Shown piece by piece: positions 9,701-17,174 of a stretch of 49,286 nt of DNA. Numbering within the stretch: position 1 is the stretch's first letter; every line of letters begins with the position of its first letter. This stretch comes from an uncultured Caulobacterales bacterium (lineage in GTDB: Bacteria > Pseudomonadota > Alphaproteobacteria > Caulobacterales > Maricaulaceae): contig CALDSY010000083.1 in the NCBI GenBank assembly GCA_937924355.1, forward strand, positions 1 through 49,286, given 5' to 3'. The notes beneath the pieces were generated by a model. It worked only from the letters and a program-made list of their open reading frames with translations, had not been told where the DNA came from and did not search any database. The position numbers and the translations under genes were made by a program.

Positions 9701-11276
9701 AATAGTGAGACAAAGGCCTGTAGATATCTGATAAAACGGCAAGCGGTGTGTCATCCCCCATAGAGCCGACGGATTCTTTTCCGTTCTCGGCCATGGGTGT
9801 CAGGATCAGTTCCATGTCTTCCAGAGTCTGGCCGCAGGCAAATTGACGGCGGATCAAATCTTCGCCGGTCAGTTCCGGGGCCGGCTCGGGCCCGGCCAGT
9901 TTTTCGTCCAGATTGACTACCTTTTCAAGCCATTTGGCATAGGGGCGCTCGGACGCCATTTTGTCGAGAATTTCAGAAGAATGGTAGAACTTTCCTTCTT
10001 CCAGATCCACGGCAATCAGACGCCCGGGTTTGATAAAACCCTTTTTCTGAATCTTGGCTTCGGAAATCGGGCACATGCCTGTTTCACTCCCGACAGCCAA
10101 TATGCCGTCAGACGTAATGGCATAGCGCATAGGACGCAGACCGTTGCGATCGAGACCCGCCATACACCAGCGGCCATCATAGGCTGCCAGCGCTGCCGGG
10201 CCGTCCCAGGGTTCCATAACGCCGTTGCAATATTCGTAAAGCTTGCGCCAGTTGTCAGGCACGAGATCGCCACGTTTAGAATAAGCCTCGGGTATTAATA
10301 GTGTCTTGGCCAGAGGGGCGGTCCGTCCTGCCCGAACCAGGAGCTCAAAGACGGCGTCGAGCGCGGCTGAGTCGGAACTTCCTTTTTGAATAATGGGTTT
10401 TACATCACCGGCTCTGTCGCCAAAAGCGGAGCTCGCCATTTTGATCTCATGGTTCTTCATGAAATTCGTATTGGCCTTTACCGTATTGATCTCGCCGTTA
10501 TGGGCGAGCATGCGAAACGGTTGCGCCAGCCACCACTGCGGGAAGGTATTGGTAGAATACCGCTGGTGGTAAATGGCGGCGCGCGAGACAAAGCGTTCGT
10601 CTTTTAAGTCCGGATAAAAGGCGTCGATATCCTCGGCCAGGAACATGCCTTTATAAATGATGGTCTGCACCGAAAGCGAGCAGATGTAAAAGCTGGGAAT
10701 AGCCGCTGCGATAATGCGCTTCTCGATCCGGCGCCGGATGATGTAAAGCTCCCGTTCCAGCTTGTCGCCCTTTCGCCCCCGACTATCCCTGAACATGACC
10801 TGTTCAATTGCCGGCCGGGTCGCCTGGGCTTTTTCGCCGATCACACCAATATCAATGGGCACTTGCCGCCAGCCGTAAATATAAAAGCCTTCACGCAATA
10901 ATTCGGATTCAACAATGGTCCGGGCGTCTTCCTGGGCACCGAAATCTGTACGCGGCAGAAAGATCATGCCGACAGCGATTTTGGAATTGCCGGCCTTATG
11001 ACCCGTGCGCTCAACCTGGGCTTTGAAAAATTCCTGAGCAATATCCAGGCGAATGCCGGCCCCGTCGCCCGTCTTGCCGTCCGCATCTACAGCGCCTCTG
11101 TGCCAGACATTTTTGAGGGCTTGAATAGACATCTCAACCACATCTCGGCGGGGTGTGCCGTCAATTGAGGCCACCAGGCCCACACCACAGGCGTCATGCT
11201 CATCCGCCGGGTCATAGGCACCGGCCTCAATCAGCAAGTCCCGGTTTTTTTCGTAAGTGTCTTTCCAGTTACTCAT
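6762..11276 (-). CDS. gltB: Glutamate synthase (NADPH) large subunit
   Basis: The alpha subunit of bacterial GOGAT transfers the glutamine amide nitrogen to 2-oxoglutarate, giving two glutamates. 1504 residues, the standard length. Order: a short propeptide then the class II glutamine amidotransferase with catalytic Cys30 (DEHDACGVGL), a central domain, the FMN-binding synthase domain (EGGEDRSRYKPL, AKPGEGGQLPG, GHNGGTGASP), the 3Fe-4S cysteines in VRQCHSNTCPVGVC, and the C-terminal beta-helix with glycine-rich repeats (GNTCLYGATAG, GGTVVILGAVGDNFGAGMSGG). The ATG overlaps the GFA gene stop by 4 bases (ATGA), so it is the last gene of a gltD-GFA-gltB operon. Confidence 0.98.
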   Translation of the reverse strand: MSNWKDTYEKNRDLLIEAGAYDPADEHDACGVGLVASIDGTPRRDVVEMSIQALKNVWHRGAVDADGKTGDGAGIRLDIAQEFFKAQVERTGHKAGNSKIAVGMIFLPRTDFGAQEDARTIVESELLREGFYIYGWRQVPIDIGVIGEKAQATRPAIEQVMFRDSRGRKGDKLERELYIIRRRIEKRIIAAAIPSFYICSLSVQTIIYKGMFLAEDIDAFYPDLKDERFVSRAAIYHQRYSTNTFPQWWLAQPFRMLAHNGEINTVKANTNFMKNHEIKMASSAFGDRAGDVKPIIQKGSSDSAALDAVFELLVRAGRTAPLAKTLLIPEAYSKRGDLVPDNWRKLYEYCNGVMEPWDGPAALAAYDGRWCMAGLDRNGLRPMRYAITSDGILAVGSETGMCPISEAKIQKKGFIKPGRLIAVDLEEGKFYHSSEILDKMASERPYAKWLEKVVNLDEKLAGPEPAPELTGEDLIRRQFACGQTLEDMELILTPMAENGKESVGSMGDDTPLAVLSDIYRPLSHYFRQKFSQVTNPPIDPLRETRVMGLKTRFRNLRNILSDGEVQTKQMLVLDSPVMTNGMYARFMDMFGKSSHVVDCSFEKPVEDIRAGRTLKLALDRIRADAEQAVRDGNENIVISDKAVSADKPAMPIILCVGAIHSHLVNTGLRSSCSIIVQTAECLDTHYYAVLIGAGATAINAYMAQDSLTDRVGRGLLDMDADTAAQQYKKAIEAGLLKIISKLGISVISSYRGGNNFEALGLSRSLVGEFFPGMTSRISGIGLAGLEKKLLEIHEKAYDPSVITLPVGGLYRVRAKSERHAYTADMIHMLQEAVTRGDYELYKRYAEVVNNQSPIQVRDLLDIQPMDKPVPLRNVQSVNEIRRRFCTPGMSLGALSPEAHGTLNIAMNRIGAKSVSGEGGEDRSRYKPLPNGDNPNSAVKQIASGRFGVTAEYLNQCREIEIKVAQGAKPGEGGQLPGFKVTEMIARFRNATPGVTLISPPPHHDIYSIEDLAQLIYDLKQINPTARVAVKLVASTGVGTIAAGVAKAKADTILIAGHNGGTGASPNTSLKYAGMPWELGLSEAHQILTLNNLRDQVTLRTDGGLKTGRDIVIAAMLGAEEYGIGTLSLVAMGCIMVRQCHSNTCPVGVCVQDPRLREKFTGTPDKVINLMSFIAEDVREILAELGVERLEDIIGRADLLTQFSRGAVHLDDLDLNPILARVDNRPVVDTRHKRIEVPDGIDPLIIQDAAQFFERNEKTSLTYAVQNVHRAVGTRTSSKIYQTFGDAQLPPGHLTIRLRGSAGQSLGAFGVKGLRLLVDGDANDYVGKGLSGAEIIVAPQGRTPINAHLSAIVGNTCLYGATAGTLLAAGRAGERFAVRNSGARAVVEGCGTNGCEYMTGGTVVILGAVGDNFGAGMSGGMAYVYDPDAKFERAVNPDMVVWQRFGTEYWELECKSLIEEHARMTGSDFSQKLLLEWELERSHFWQIIPKEMLNRLEQPLSEAAE

Positions 11277-11707
11277 GAGTCCACTTCCAAATTTAAGGTT
11301 GCCAAAAATTCTGAGCCCGTCAGCTTAGGCTGGTCACCTGCAAGATCATAAAGGTCAGGTTTTTCATCAATGAAGATTTCCTGCCCCAGTTTTAGACCGT
11401 CAGGCAGGTCGAGACTGCCGGCGCAAACAGCCCAGAAATCGTCCTTGTCCTTTAAACGGTAAAAGAGGCTGGAGCCGCAAGTCCGGCAAAACCCCCGCTT
11501 CGCCCAGTCAGAACTGGCGTACCAGACGAGGGATGTGTCGTCGGTGATTTTGACATCATCGGACTTACGATAGTCGGCACCTATAAAAACAGCTCCGGCC
11601 CAGCGCTGGCACATTTTGCAATGGCAGGCGTCGATATGATGGGGGTCGCGAGTAACGAACTTCACCTCGCCGCATAAACATTGTCCTTGAATATTATGAT
11701 CACTCAT
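11273..11707 (-). CDS. GFA/CENP-V family zinc protein
   Basis: 144-residue protein of the glutathione-dependent formaldehyde-activating enzyme (GFA)/CENP-V fold, a small beta-tent domain binding zinc. The cysteine sets are all present: QCLCGEV near the start, CHCKMCQRWAGA (about 29-40) and RGFCRTCGSSLFYR. Family members have been linked to S-hydroxymethylglutathione formation, but most have no proven reaction. The gene overlaps gltD upstream and gltB downstream by 4 bases each, so its translation is coupled to the glutamate synthase subunits. That position is odd: gltB and gltD are usually adjacent. A role tied to glutamate synthase is inference only. Confidence 0.9.
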   Translation of the reverse strand: MSDHNIQGQCLCGEVKFVTRDPHHIDACHCKMCQRWAGAVFIGADYRKSDDVKITDDTSLVWYASSDWAKRGFCRTCGSSLFYRLKDKDDFWAVCAGSLDLPDGLKLGQEIFIDEKPDLYDLAGDQPKLTGSEFLATLNLEVDS

Positions 11708-13128
11708 TCCGCGGCCTCCAATTGAGCGCTTTCCAGGGACAACAAATATTTGTGCATATGGTCAGCCGCGTCCCGGCCTTCACGGATCGCCCAGACCACA
11801 AGCGATGCGCCGCGGACGATATCACCAGCGGCGTAAACACCGTCGAGATTGGTCTCGAATGTGACCGGATTGACTTTTATCGTGCCCCAGCGTGTAGTGG
11901 CCAGTTCCGGTTTCAGATTTTCCATATTCTCAGGCAGGAAGCCGAGGGCCTTGATCACCAGATCCGCTTTGACGTCAAAGTCGGCGCCCTTGATGGCTTC
12001 CGGGCTTTGCCGGCCTGATGCGTCTTTAATTCCAAGCCGCATTTTGTCGGCCCGTACAATAGAGATTTTCCCGTGCTCATCATGAATAGCTTTCGGCGCT
12101 GCGAGCCAGCGAAAATCTACACCTTCTTCTTTGGCGTTATAGGTTTCTCGGGCAGAGCCGGGCATATTAGCTTCGTCGCGGCGGTAAAGGCAGGTGACAG
12201 ATTTAGCCCCCTGACGCACGGCCGTGCGGACGCAGTCCATGGCCGTATCGCCGCCGCCAATGACAACCACGTCTTTTCCCTCAGCGGTTTCGCCTTGGAT
12301 GTCATCGCCTAGGCCGCGTTTGTTACTGTCGATCAGAAAAGACAGAGCCGGTCGGACATCATCCAGTCCTGCGCCGGGACATTCCAGGTCCCGAGCTTTA
12401 TAAACGCCGGTCGCGATGAGGACCGCGCTATGCTTTTCACGGAGCTTGTCGAAGCTGATATCTGCGCCTACATCTATGCCGAGTTCAAATGTGACGCCGC
12501 CGTCTTCCAGGCGTTTTGTCCGGCGTTCCACGATGGATTTTTCCAGTTTGAAGTTCGGAATGCCGTAGATCATTAAGCCGCCGGGACGGTCAGCTCGCTC
12601 ATAGACCGTGACCTGCCAGCCTTGCTCTCGCAACGCCTCAGCGGCGGCCAGACCTGCCGGACCGGACCCGATAATACCAACGGAAAGTTCGCGTTCGACC
12701 CGGGGTTTAATCGGGGCGACCCAGCCTTCTTTCCAAGCATTGTCAGTCAGGAAGCGCTCGACAGAGCCAATGGTGACTGTGCCGTGACCAGATTGCTCTA
12801 TGACACAATTGCCCTCACACAGGCGGTCTTGGGGGCAGATGCGTCCGCAAATTTCAGGCATAGAATTTGTGGCGGCCGAGATGGCATAAGCTTCTTTCAA
12901 ACGGCCTTCGGCTGTCAGGCGGAGCCAGTCTGGGATATTATTTTGGAGCGGACAGTGATTCTGGCAAAAAGGGACACCGCACTGCGAGCAGCGCGAGGCT
13001 TGTTCTTCGGCCTTCTCTAGGATGTAATCACCATAAATCTCGGCGAAATCCTCGGCGCGGGTATCGGCATCGCGCTTGTCGGGCATTTGCCGGTCAACAT
13101 CCACAAATTTAAGCATGCGCTGGGGCAT
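11704..13128 (-). CDS. gltD: Glutamate synthase (NADPH) small subunit
   Basis: The beta subunit of GOGAT takes electrons from NADPH through FAD and passes them via 4Fe-4S clusters to GltB. Cluster cysteines are in CSQCGVPFCQNHCPLQ and CGRICPQDRLCEGNC; the FAD fold is GSGPAGLAAAEALREQG and the NADPH fold GGGDTAMDCVRTAVRQG; the C-terminal FAD contact is YAAGDIVRGASLVVWAI. The start is set at the ATG giving MPQRMLKFVDVDR because TGGAG lies 6 bases before it; upstream ATG (13140) and TTG (13149) lack good sites. About 474 residues, normal for the family. It is first gene of the operon, with a good sigma70-like promoter at 13181-13210. Confidence 0.97.
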   Translation of the reverse strand: MPQRMLKFVDVDRQMPDKRDADTRAEDFAEIYGDYILEKAEEQASRCSQCGVPFCQNHCPLQNNIPDWLRLTAEGRLKEAYAISAATNSMPEICGRICPQDRLCEGNCVIEQSGHGTVTIGSVERFLTDNAWKEGWVAPIKPRVERELSVGIIGSGPAGLAAAEALREQGWQVTVYERADRPGGLMIYGIPNFKLEKSIVERRTKRLEDGGVTFELGIDVGADISFDKLREKHSAVLIATGVYKARDLECPGAGLDDVRPALSFLIDSNKRGLGDDIQGETAEGKDVVVIGGGDTAMDCVRTAVRQGAKSVTCLYRRDEANMPGSARETYNAKEEGVDFRWLAAPKAIHDEHGKISIVRADKMRLGIKDASGRQSPEAIKGADFDVKADLVIKALGFLPENMENLKPELATTRWGTIKVNPVTFETNLDGVYAAGDIVRGASLVVWAIREGRDAADHMHKYLLSLESAQLEAAE

Positions 13129-13180
13129 GGTCGGCTCCATTTGATTCAAGGAATGGGCATTGGGGGAACGCCCGGTGGTT

Positions 13181-13210
13181 TATATAGCAGAGGGGCAAAT
13201 GGAGCGTCAA
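13181..13210 (-). promoter_or_regulatory. gltD-GFA-gltB promoter, sigma70-like
   Basis: On the minus strand TTGACG (13210-13205), an 18-base spacer and TATATA (13186-13181). This would start RNA near 13174 and leave a short leader before the gltD start. Read directly from sequence; activity not known. Confidence 0.65.
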
Positions 13211-13277
13211 AAGACAGAAAGATTCTAACGATCCGCACTGTATTAGATAAATATTGCGCGAATCGGGAAAAAACCTA

Positions 13278-13292
13278 TTAAGAGATGGTTAA
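13278..13292. promoter_or_regulatory. CtrA-type box upstream of gltD
   Basis: TTAA-GAGATGG-TTAA matches the full CtrA consensus TTAA-N7-TTAA. It lies about 70 bases upstream of the gltD -35 hexamer and about 290 bases from uppP, so the target gene is uncertain. Confidence 0.5.
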
Positions 13293-13349
13293 TTTGGGCG
13301 TGTTTTTGAGAGTTCACCCCTGAATTTTGCCTGTGGAAGAAAATTGATG

Positions 13350-13463
13350 TGCGACAAAGTGTCGGGAGTGTCTGGGAGATCCTAAAATAAATATACATAA
13401 GCTTCTGTAATAAAATCAAAAATAGGATAATTTCACACCAATTTAGGCTGCGACAAACTGTCA
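13350..13463. repeat. Two GACA-N3-TGTC dyad repeats
   Basis: Near-identical copies of TGCGACAAA(G/C)TGTC begin at 13350 and 13449, 99 bases apart. The first is a perfect dyad CGACA-AAG-TGTCG, the second GACA-AAC-TGTC. A third partial TGCGACA follows at 13465. Such duplicated dyads usually mark a dimeric regulator, possibly looping. I do not recognise the regulator. Position favours uppP, 120-235 bases downstream. Confidence 0.5.
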
Positions 13464-13585
13464 ATGCGACATAAAAAACCTGAAATTTTGTGGATTTGCG
13501 CTGAGATTGTCACCTGACATCGCAGAAATGGTCCCATAAAGACTTCGCTAACTTTATCTAAACCCCCGAGCGGTAAAACGGCGCC

Positions 13586-14389
13586 ATGTCTATTCTTTAT
13601 CTGATCCTTTTGGCGATTATTCAGGGCGTAACAGAGTTTCTTCCTGTATCTAGCTCTGCGCATCTGATCCTCCCGGAGAAGATGGGGTTGGGTAAACAGG
13701 GGGCCATGATCGATGTTATGGCGCATTTCGGTTCTCTATTTGCCGTGCTGATTTATTTTCGCCAGGATGTGGGCTCGATATTGAAGGGGTTTTTCGACCT
13801 ATTGGGGCGTCAACTGAACAAGGACTCGGTTCTGGCATTAAATCTGATTGTTGCAACGCCTCCGGCTTTGTTTTTGGGTGGGGCGTTGGCATTTACAGGA
13901 CATGATGAGTTATTACGCAAGGCTTGGATCATCGCGGCGGCCTCGATCTTTTTTGGGATCGTGCTTTGGTGGGCTGACGTCAAATATCCTCGCGAAAAGT
14001 CCACCGAAGATCTGACTTGGCGCGGCGCGCTGACGATGGGCCTGGCGCAGGCCATTGCCTTTATTCCCGGGACATCGCGGTCCGGTATCACGATGACAGC
14101 TGCCCGGATGATGCATTTTACCCGTGTCGAGGCGGCCCGGTTTTCAATGCTCATGAGTTTGCCGCTTATCGGGGCAGGTGGCCTCTATGCCCTGCTGAAA
14201 TTGGCCAGAGCCGAAGAAACCGGGGGCGCGTCTTTGCAGTCCGGCCTGATCGTCGCTTTTCTGTCCTTTATTTCGGCTTATATCGCCATTTCCTTTTTCA
14301 TGAAGCTGGTGAGCAAGATCGGAATGTTTCCCTTCATGCTTTATCGGGTTTTACTTGGCGTGCTAATTCTGGTCTTCCTCGTTTTCTGA
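13586..14389 (+). CDS. uppP: Undecaprenyl-diphosphatase UppP (BacA)
   Basis: Integral inner-membrane phosphatase that recycles undecaprenyl pyrophosphate to the monophosphate carrier used for peptidoglycan and other envelope polymers. 267 residues, standard length, with about eight membrane helices. Diagnostic motifs: QGVTEFLPVSSSAHLIL near the N-terminus (catalytic Glu and Ser/His) and the second repeat FIPGTSRSGITM. The stop overlaps the next start by one base (TGATG), so the downstream serine hydrolase is translationally coupled. Two dyad repeats and a CtrA-type box lie upstream. Confidence 0.97.
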   Translation: MSILYLILLAIIQGVTEFLPVSSSAHLILPEKMGLGKQGAMIDVMAHFGSLFAVLIYFRQDVGSILKGFFDLLGRQLNKDSVLALNLIVATPPALFLGGALAFTGHDELLRKAWIIAAASIFFGIVLWWADVKYPREKSTEDLTWRGALTMGLAQAIAFIPGTSRSGITMTAARMMHFTRVEAARFSMLMSLPLIGAGGLYALLKLARAEETGGASLQSGLIVAFLSFISAYIAISFFMKLVSKIGMFPFMLYRVLLGVLILVFLVF

Positions 14390-15567
14390 TGCGTTTGTTT
14401 TTTGCCATATCGTCCGCTCTATTGATGAGCACGACTGCGCTAGCCGGTGATGTCGATATTATCGAGGTCGATAAGCGCGTGAAAAAACTCATGGAGAGAC
14501 CTGAAATGACAGGTCTAGCCGTGGCCATCGTCGAAGACGGTGAGATTATCTATGCCAAGGGATTTGGTCAGAAACAAAGGGGCCAATCCGGTAAAGTCAC
14601 CAAAGACACCGTTTTTCGCTGGGCCTCATTGTCCAAAGCCGTCGCAGCCACAGCCGTCATGCAGTTGGTCGAAGACGGGCAGTTAGAACTGCAAAAGCCC
14701 ATCGTAGATTATGCGCCGTCTATTGATCTGCCAACATCTCGCTTTGAGGTCACCCTCGAAGATGTCTTGTCCCAGCGCACGGGCATCGAGCACAATGCTT
14801 ATGATAAACGTATCGAAGATGGCCAGGGGGCCAAAAAGGTACGCGGCGCTCTACATGACGTGGACCGGTTATGTGAGCCGGGTCAATGCCATAGCTATCA
14901 GAACGTGGCTTTTGACGGGGCGGCCGAGGCCATCGAGTCAGTCACGGGCCTGCCTTATAAGGCTGTCGTTGCGGCGAACATATTCAAGCCGCTCAATATG
15001 CAGACGGCGACGACGACCTTGTCGGGTCTTGAGCAGTCAGAGGACTGGGCCAAACCTCATAATAGTCGCGGCAATCCTATATCCAGCGTGAAGCCGACTT
15101 ATTACCGCCTGCCGGCCGCCGCCGGCGTAAACTCTTCAATCACTGATCTGGCCAAGTGGATGCAGGCCCAGTTTTCTGAGGACTCACCTCTGACGGATTA
15201 TGTCTTACATGCAACGCAGACGCCTCGAATTGCTACGCCCTATGAAGACCGTAAAATGCGCCGCTTCTACGGGGCCCTGACGGAAGCCCGTTATAGTTTG
15301 GGGTGGCGGGTCTATGATATGGATGGTCATACGGTGATTGGGCACCGCGGAGCCGTGCAAGGTTATCGGGCTCATGTGCTGTTTGATCCGGCCGAGAAAA
15401 CCGGCGTGGCTGTTCTGTGGAACAGCTCACATTACCGCCCCTCGGGACTGGCATTAGAAGTGCTGGATCAGGTTTATGACAATCCCAAGCGCGACTGGAT
15501 GCGTTTGGGGCCAAGGTTTAACCGCTTTGCGCGCGAACCCGTAGGAACCGGGTCCGGCTCACGCTAG
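14389..15567 (+). CDS. Exported serine hydrolase, beta-lactamase/DD-peptidase fold
   Basis: 392-residue class C beta-lactamase-related hydrolase (PF00144 type), exported by a cleavable signal peptide (MRLFFAISSALLMSTTALA). Catalytic elements: SLSK at 80-83 (Ser80 nucleophile, Lys83), a YQN motif corresponding to Y-x-N, and GHRGAVQG corresponding to the H/K-x-G box. Family members include DD-carboxypeptidases, esterases and D-amino peptidases, so the substrate is open; coupling to uppP suggests cell-wall work. The start is the ATG overlapping the uppP stop, since it opens a good signal peptide; a longer frame from 14017 is only a shadow over uppP. The 3' end overlaps the DUF1993 gene on the other strand by 4 bases. 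Confidence 0.85.
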   Translation: MRLFFAISSALLMSTTALAGDVDIIEVDKRVKKLMERPEMTGLAVAIVEDGEIIYAKGFGQKQRGQSGKVTKDTVFRWASLSKAVAATAVMQLVEDGQLELQKPIVDYAPSIDLPTSRFEVTLEDVLSQRTGIEHNAYDKRIEDGQGAKKVRGALHDVDRLCEPGQCHSYQNVAFDGAAEAIESVTGLPYKAVVAANIFKPLNMQTATTTLSGLEQSEDWAKPHNSRGNPISSVKPTYYRLPAAAGVNSSITDLAKWMQAQFSEDSPLTDYVLHATQTPRIATPYEDRKMRRFYGALTEARYSLGWRVYDMDGHTVIGHRGAVQGYRAHVLFDPAEKTGVAVLWNSSHYRPSGLALEVLDQVYDNPKRDWMRLGPRFNRFAREPVGTGSGSR

Positions 15568-16082
15568 TCCATTTTCCCGCCAAAGAAATCCATCTTGCCA
15601 AGCGGCACACCATTATGGCGCAATATGTTATAAGCCGTGGTGATGTGGAAATAGACATTGGGCAGAGTAAATCCACTCAGATAAGATAGAGCGGTAAACT
15701 CTCGCTCCATCGGCCCGAGTTTGACCGAGAACGGACTATTCTCTCTTTCGTTGACAGTGTCTTCTTGACATTTCTGAACTTCGCCTCGGGCCCGTTCAAT
15801 GGTCCCATAGAGGTCATCGAATGTTTGCTCTGTTTCCTCAAACACGGGCGGCTGAGTTCCGGAAATCCGGTGCGCGCAATTTTTGATCAGAGACGTCACA
15901 AATTGAACCTGTTTGGTCAAAGTCGCCATATCCGGCGCGAGGCGGGCATTTAAAAACACAGACGTGTCTATATCACGTTCCTTGGCGTTGGCTTCGCCCA
16001 ATTTGAGAATGTGTTCGAGATTATCCAGCTGCCGGAGAAGGACCGGCACGCTGGCGTTATACATAGAATAATTTGTGATCAT
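15564..16082 (-). CDS. DUF1993 family protein
   Basis: 172-residue soluble protein of the DUF1993 family, helical-bundle proteins related in fold to DinB-like domains and of unknown function. The family look is seen in the N-terminal SVPVLLRQLDNLEHILKLGE, the central LTKQVQFVTSLIKNCAHR and the C-terminal LPNVYFHITTAYNILRHNGV; the His in YFHITTAYNILRHNG is characteristic. It follows the lipoprotein methyltransferase with a 4-base overlap, so the pair forms an operon. It ends over the last codons of the convergent serine hydrolase. Confidence 0.8.
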   Translation of the reverse strand: MITNYSMYNASVPVLLRQLDNLEHILKLGEANAKERDIDTSVFLNARLAPDMATLTKQVQFVTSLIKNCAHRISGTQPPVFEETEQTFDDLYGTIERARGEVQKCQEDTVNERENSPFSVKLGPMEREFTALSYLSGFTLPNVYFHITTAYNILRHNGVPLGKMDFFGGKMD

Positions 16083-17038
16083 GATTTTTTGAGCCGGAAT
16101 TTAAGGGTCATACGGTCGGTTTCGCCAATGGCCGCGATCCGGGCACGTTCTTCGGTCCCCTCTTTGGCCCCGCGAAAACTTGGTCCAAGGCGCCAAACAG
16201 CGTCGCCATTGGCAGCTTCGGCCTTATCTTTTGGGTTGGCGTTGATCTCGCTCGGCTCACCCGCCAGTTCAAATCCGGCTTTATCCATAAGCGCAATAAC
16301 CGTGCTTTGCTTCATATAGCCATTATCGCCATTGGCCCAGTCATCGGGCTGATCCTCTGCGGCGCGGTGGGCAACGACAGCGACAATTCCGTCAGGTTTC
16401 AAGATCATCTTCATGTCTTTCAAAGCCTGTCCAAGGTAGGCCTGATCAAATCTGTTGAGGTGGTGAATGGCGCGCGGCAAGAATACCACGTCGACTTTGT
16501 CTTTCAGGCTGGACGGTGCGCTGCCGAATGCAAAGGCTGAGATGTCGGCTTGGCTACCGTCACGCCAGTCATTGGCCTGCTCGGACCAGGTAGACGCCCA
16601 GCTTTTTCTTTTCTCCAAAAACTCTGGTCCGGCAAAGCCGCCAAACTTCCCCCACATGTCAACACTGTAGTCGATCCCGACCAGATGTCCTTCATCCCCC
16701 AGATAGGGTAAGAGTATTTTTGAATACCAGCCGCCGCCCGGTAGAACTTCAGCCACTGTCATGCCGGGCCTTACACCAAAATAATTCAGGGTTTTGGCCG
16801 GATGACGATATTGATAGCGGGCTTTATGAGCTGCGGGTTGAGCCCCTAAAACATCAGCGAGCGTTCGACTTTTTACGTTGGCGACAGCGTCCTTGGCCTT
16901 GGTCGCCGCAGACTCGGCGGCTTTGGCCGTGTCATTGGCCACGTTCTCTGCCTTATCGGCGGCCTGCTTGCAGCCCGCAAACGTGATTAACGCGGCCGAT
17001 GTTGCCAGGATAGATAGATGTTTTGCTGCAGTTCTCAT
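16079..17038 (-). CDS. Predicted SAM methyltransferase with lipoprotein signal
   Basis: 319-residue class I SAM-dependent methyltransferase-like protein (COG4798-type). The N-terminus is a lipoprotein signal ending TFAGC (Cys23), then an Ala/Lys/Glu-rich helical linker (about 24-57), then the Rossmann domain with motif I VAEVLPGGGWYSKIL (95-109) and VGIDYS (120-125). The start at 17038 is chosen because GGAGG lies 5 bases before it; an upstream frame start lacks this. Export is puzzling because SAM is cytosolic; the family commonly carries signal peptides, and whether it methylates anything is not established. It is the first gene of a two-gene unit with the DUF1993 gene. Confidence 0.82.
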   Translation of the reverse strand: MRTAAKHLSILATSAALITFAGCKQAADKAENVANDTAKAAESAATKAKDAVANVKSRTLADVLGAQPAAHKARYQYRHPAKTLNYFGVRPGMTVAEVLPGGGWYSKILLPYLGDEGHLVGIDYSVDMWGKFGGFAGPEFLEKRKSWASTWSEQANDWRDGSQADISAFAFGSAPSSLKDKVDVVFLPRAIHHLNRFDQAYLGQALKDMKMILKPDGIVAVVAHRAAEDQPDDWANGDNGYMKQSTVIALMDKAGFELAGEPSEINANPKDKAEAANGDAVWRLGPSFRGAKEGTEERARIAAIGETDRMTLKFRLKKS

Positions 17039-17131
17039 GGGGTCCTCCAAAATTCTTAGCGCGTTCAATAACAGAGAAAAACAAGGGGGTATATATTGAA
17101 AAAGATTTTCAGAACCTCATATAGACAAAGA

Positions 17132-17148
17132 GATATCAAAATGATATC
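17132..17148. promoter_or_regulatory. Dyad GATATCA-N3-TGATATC before the SPFH operon
   Basis: A perfect 7-base inverted repeat with AAA between the arms, 26 bases upstream of the SPFH start. It sits where an operator would overlap the promoter. The operon's second gene encodes an Arc-like DNA-binding protein, so autoregulation is a reasonable guess. Confidence 0.4.
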
Positions 17149-17174
17149 ATATTATTGTACATAAGGAGAGAATG

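Larger units (their letters stand above)
13129..13585. other. Divergent gltD-uppP intergenic region
   Basis: About 450 bases without a supported gene. It holds the gltD promoter, a full CtrA-type box, and two near-identical GACA-N3-TGTC dyads (listed separately). The stretch is AT-rich in its middle. Short open frames here have no ribosome-binding site or recognisable product. No clear uppP promoter hexamers were found. Confidence 0.7.

Noticed and set aside
14017-14388. N-terminal extension of the serine hydrolase frame over uppP
   Set aside because: It is the out-of-frame shadow of uppP and would precede a normal signal peptide; the ATG at 14389 is the natural start.
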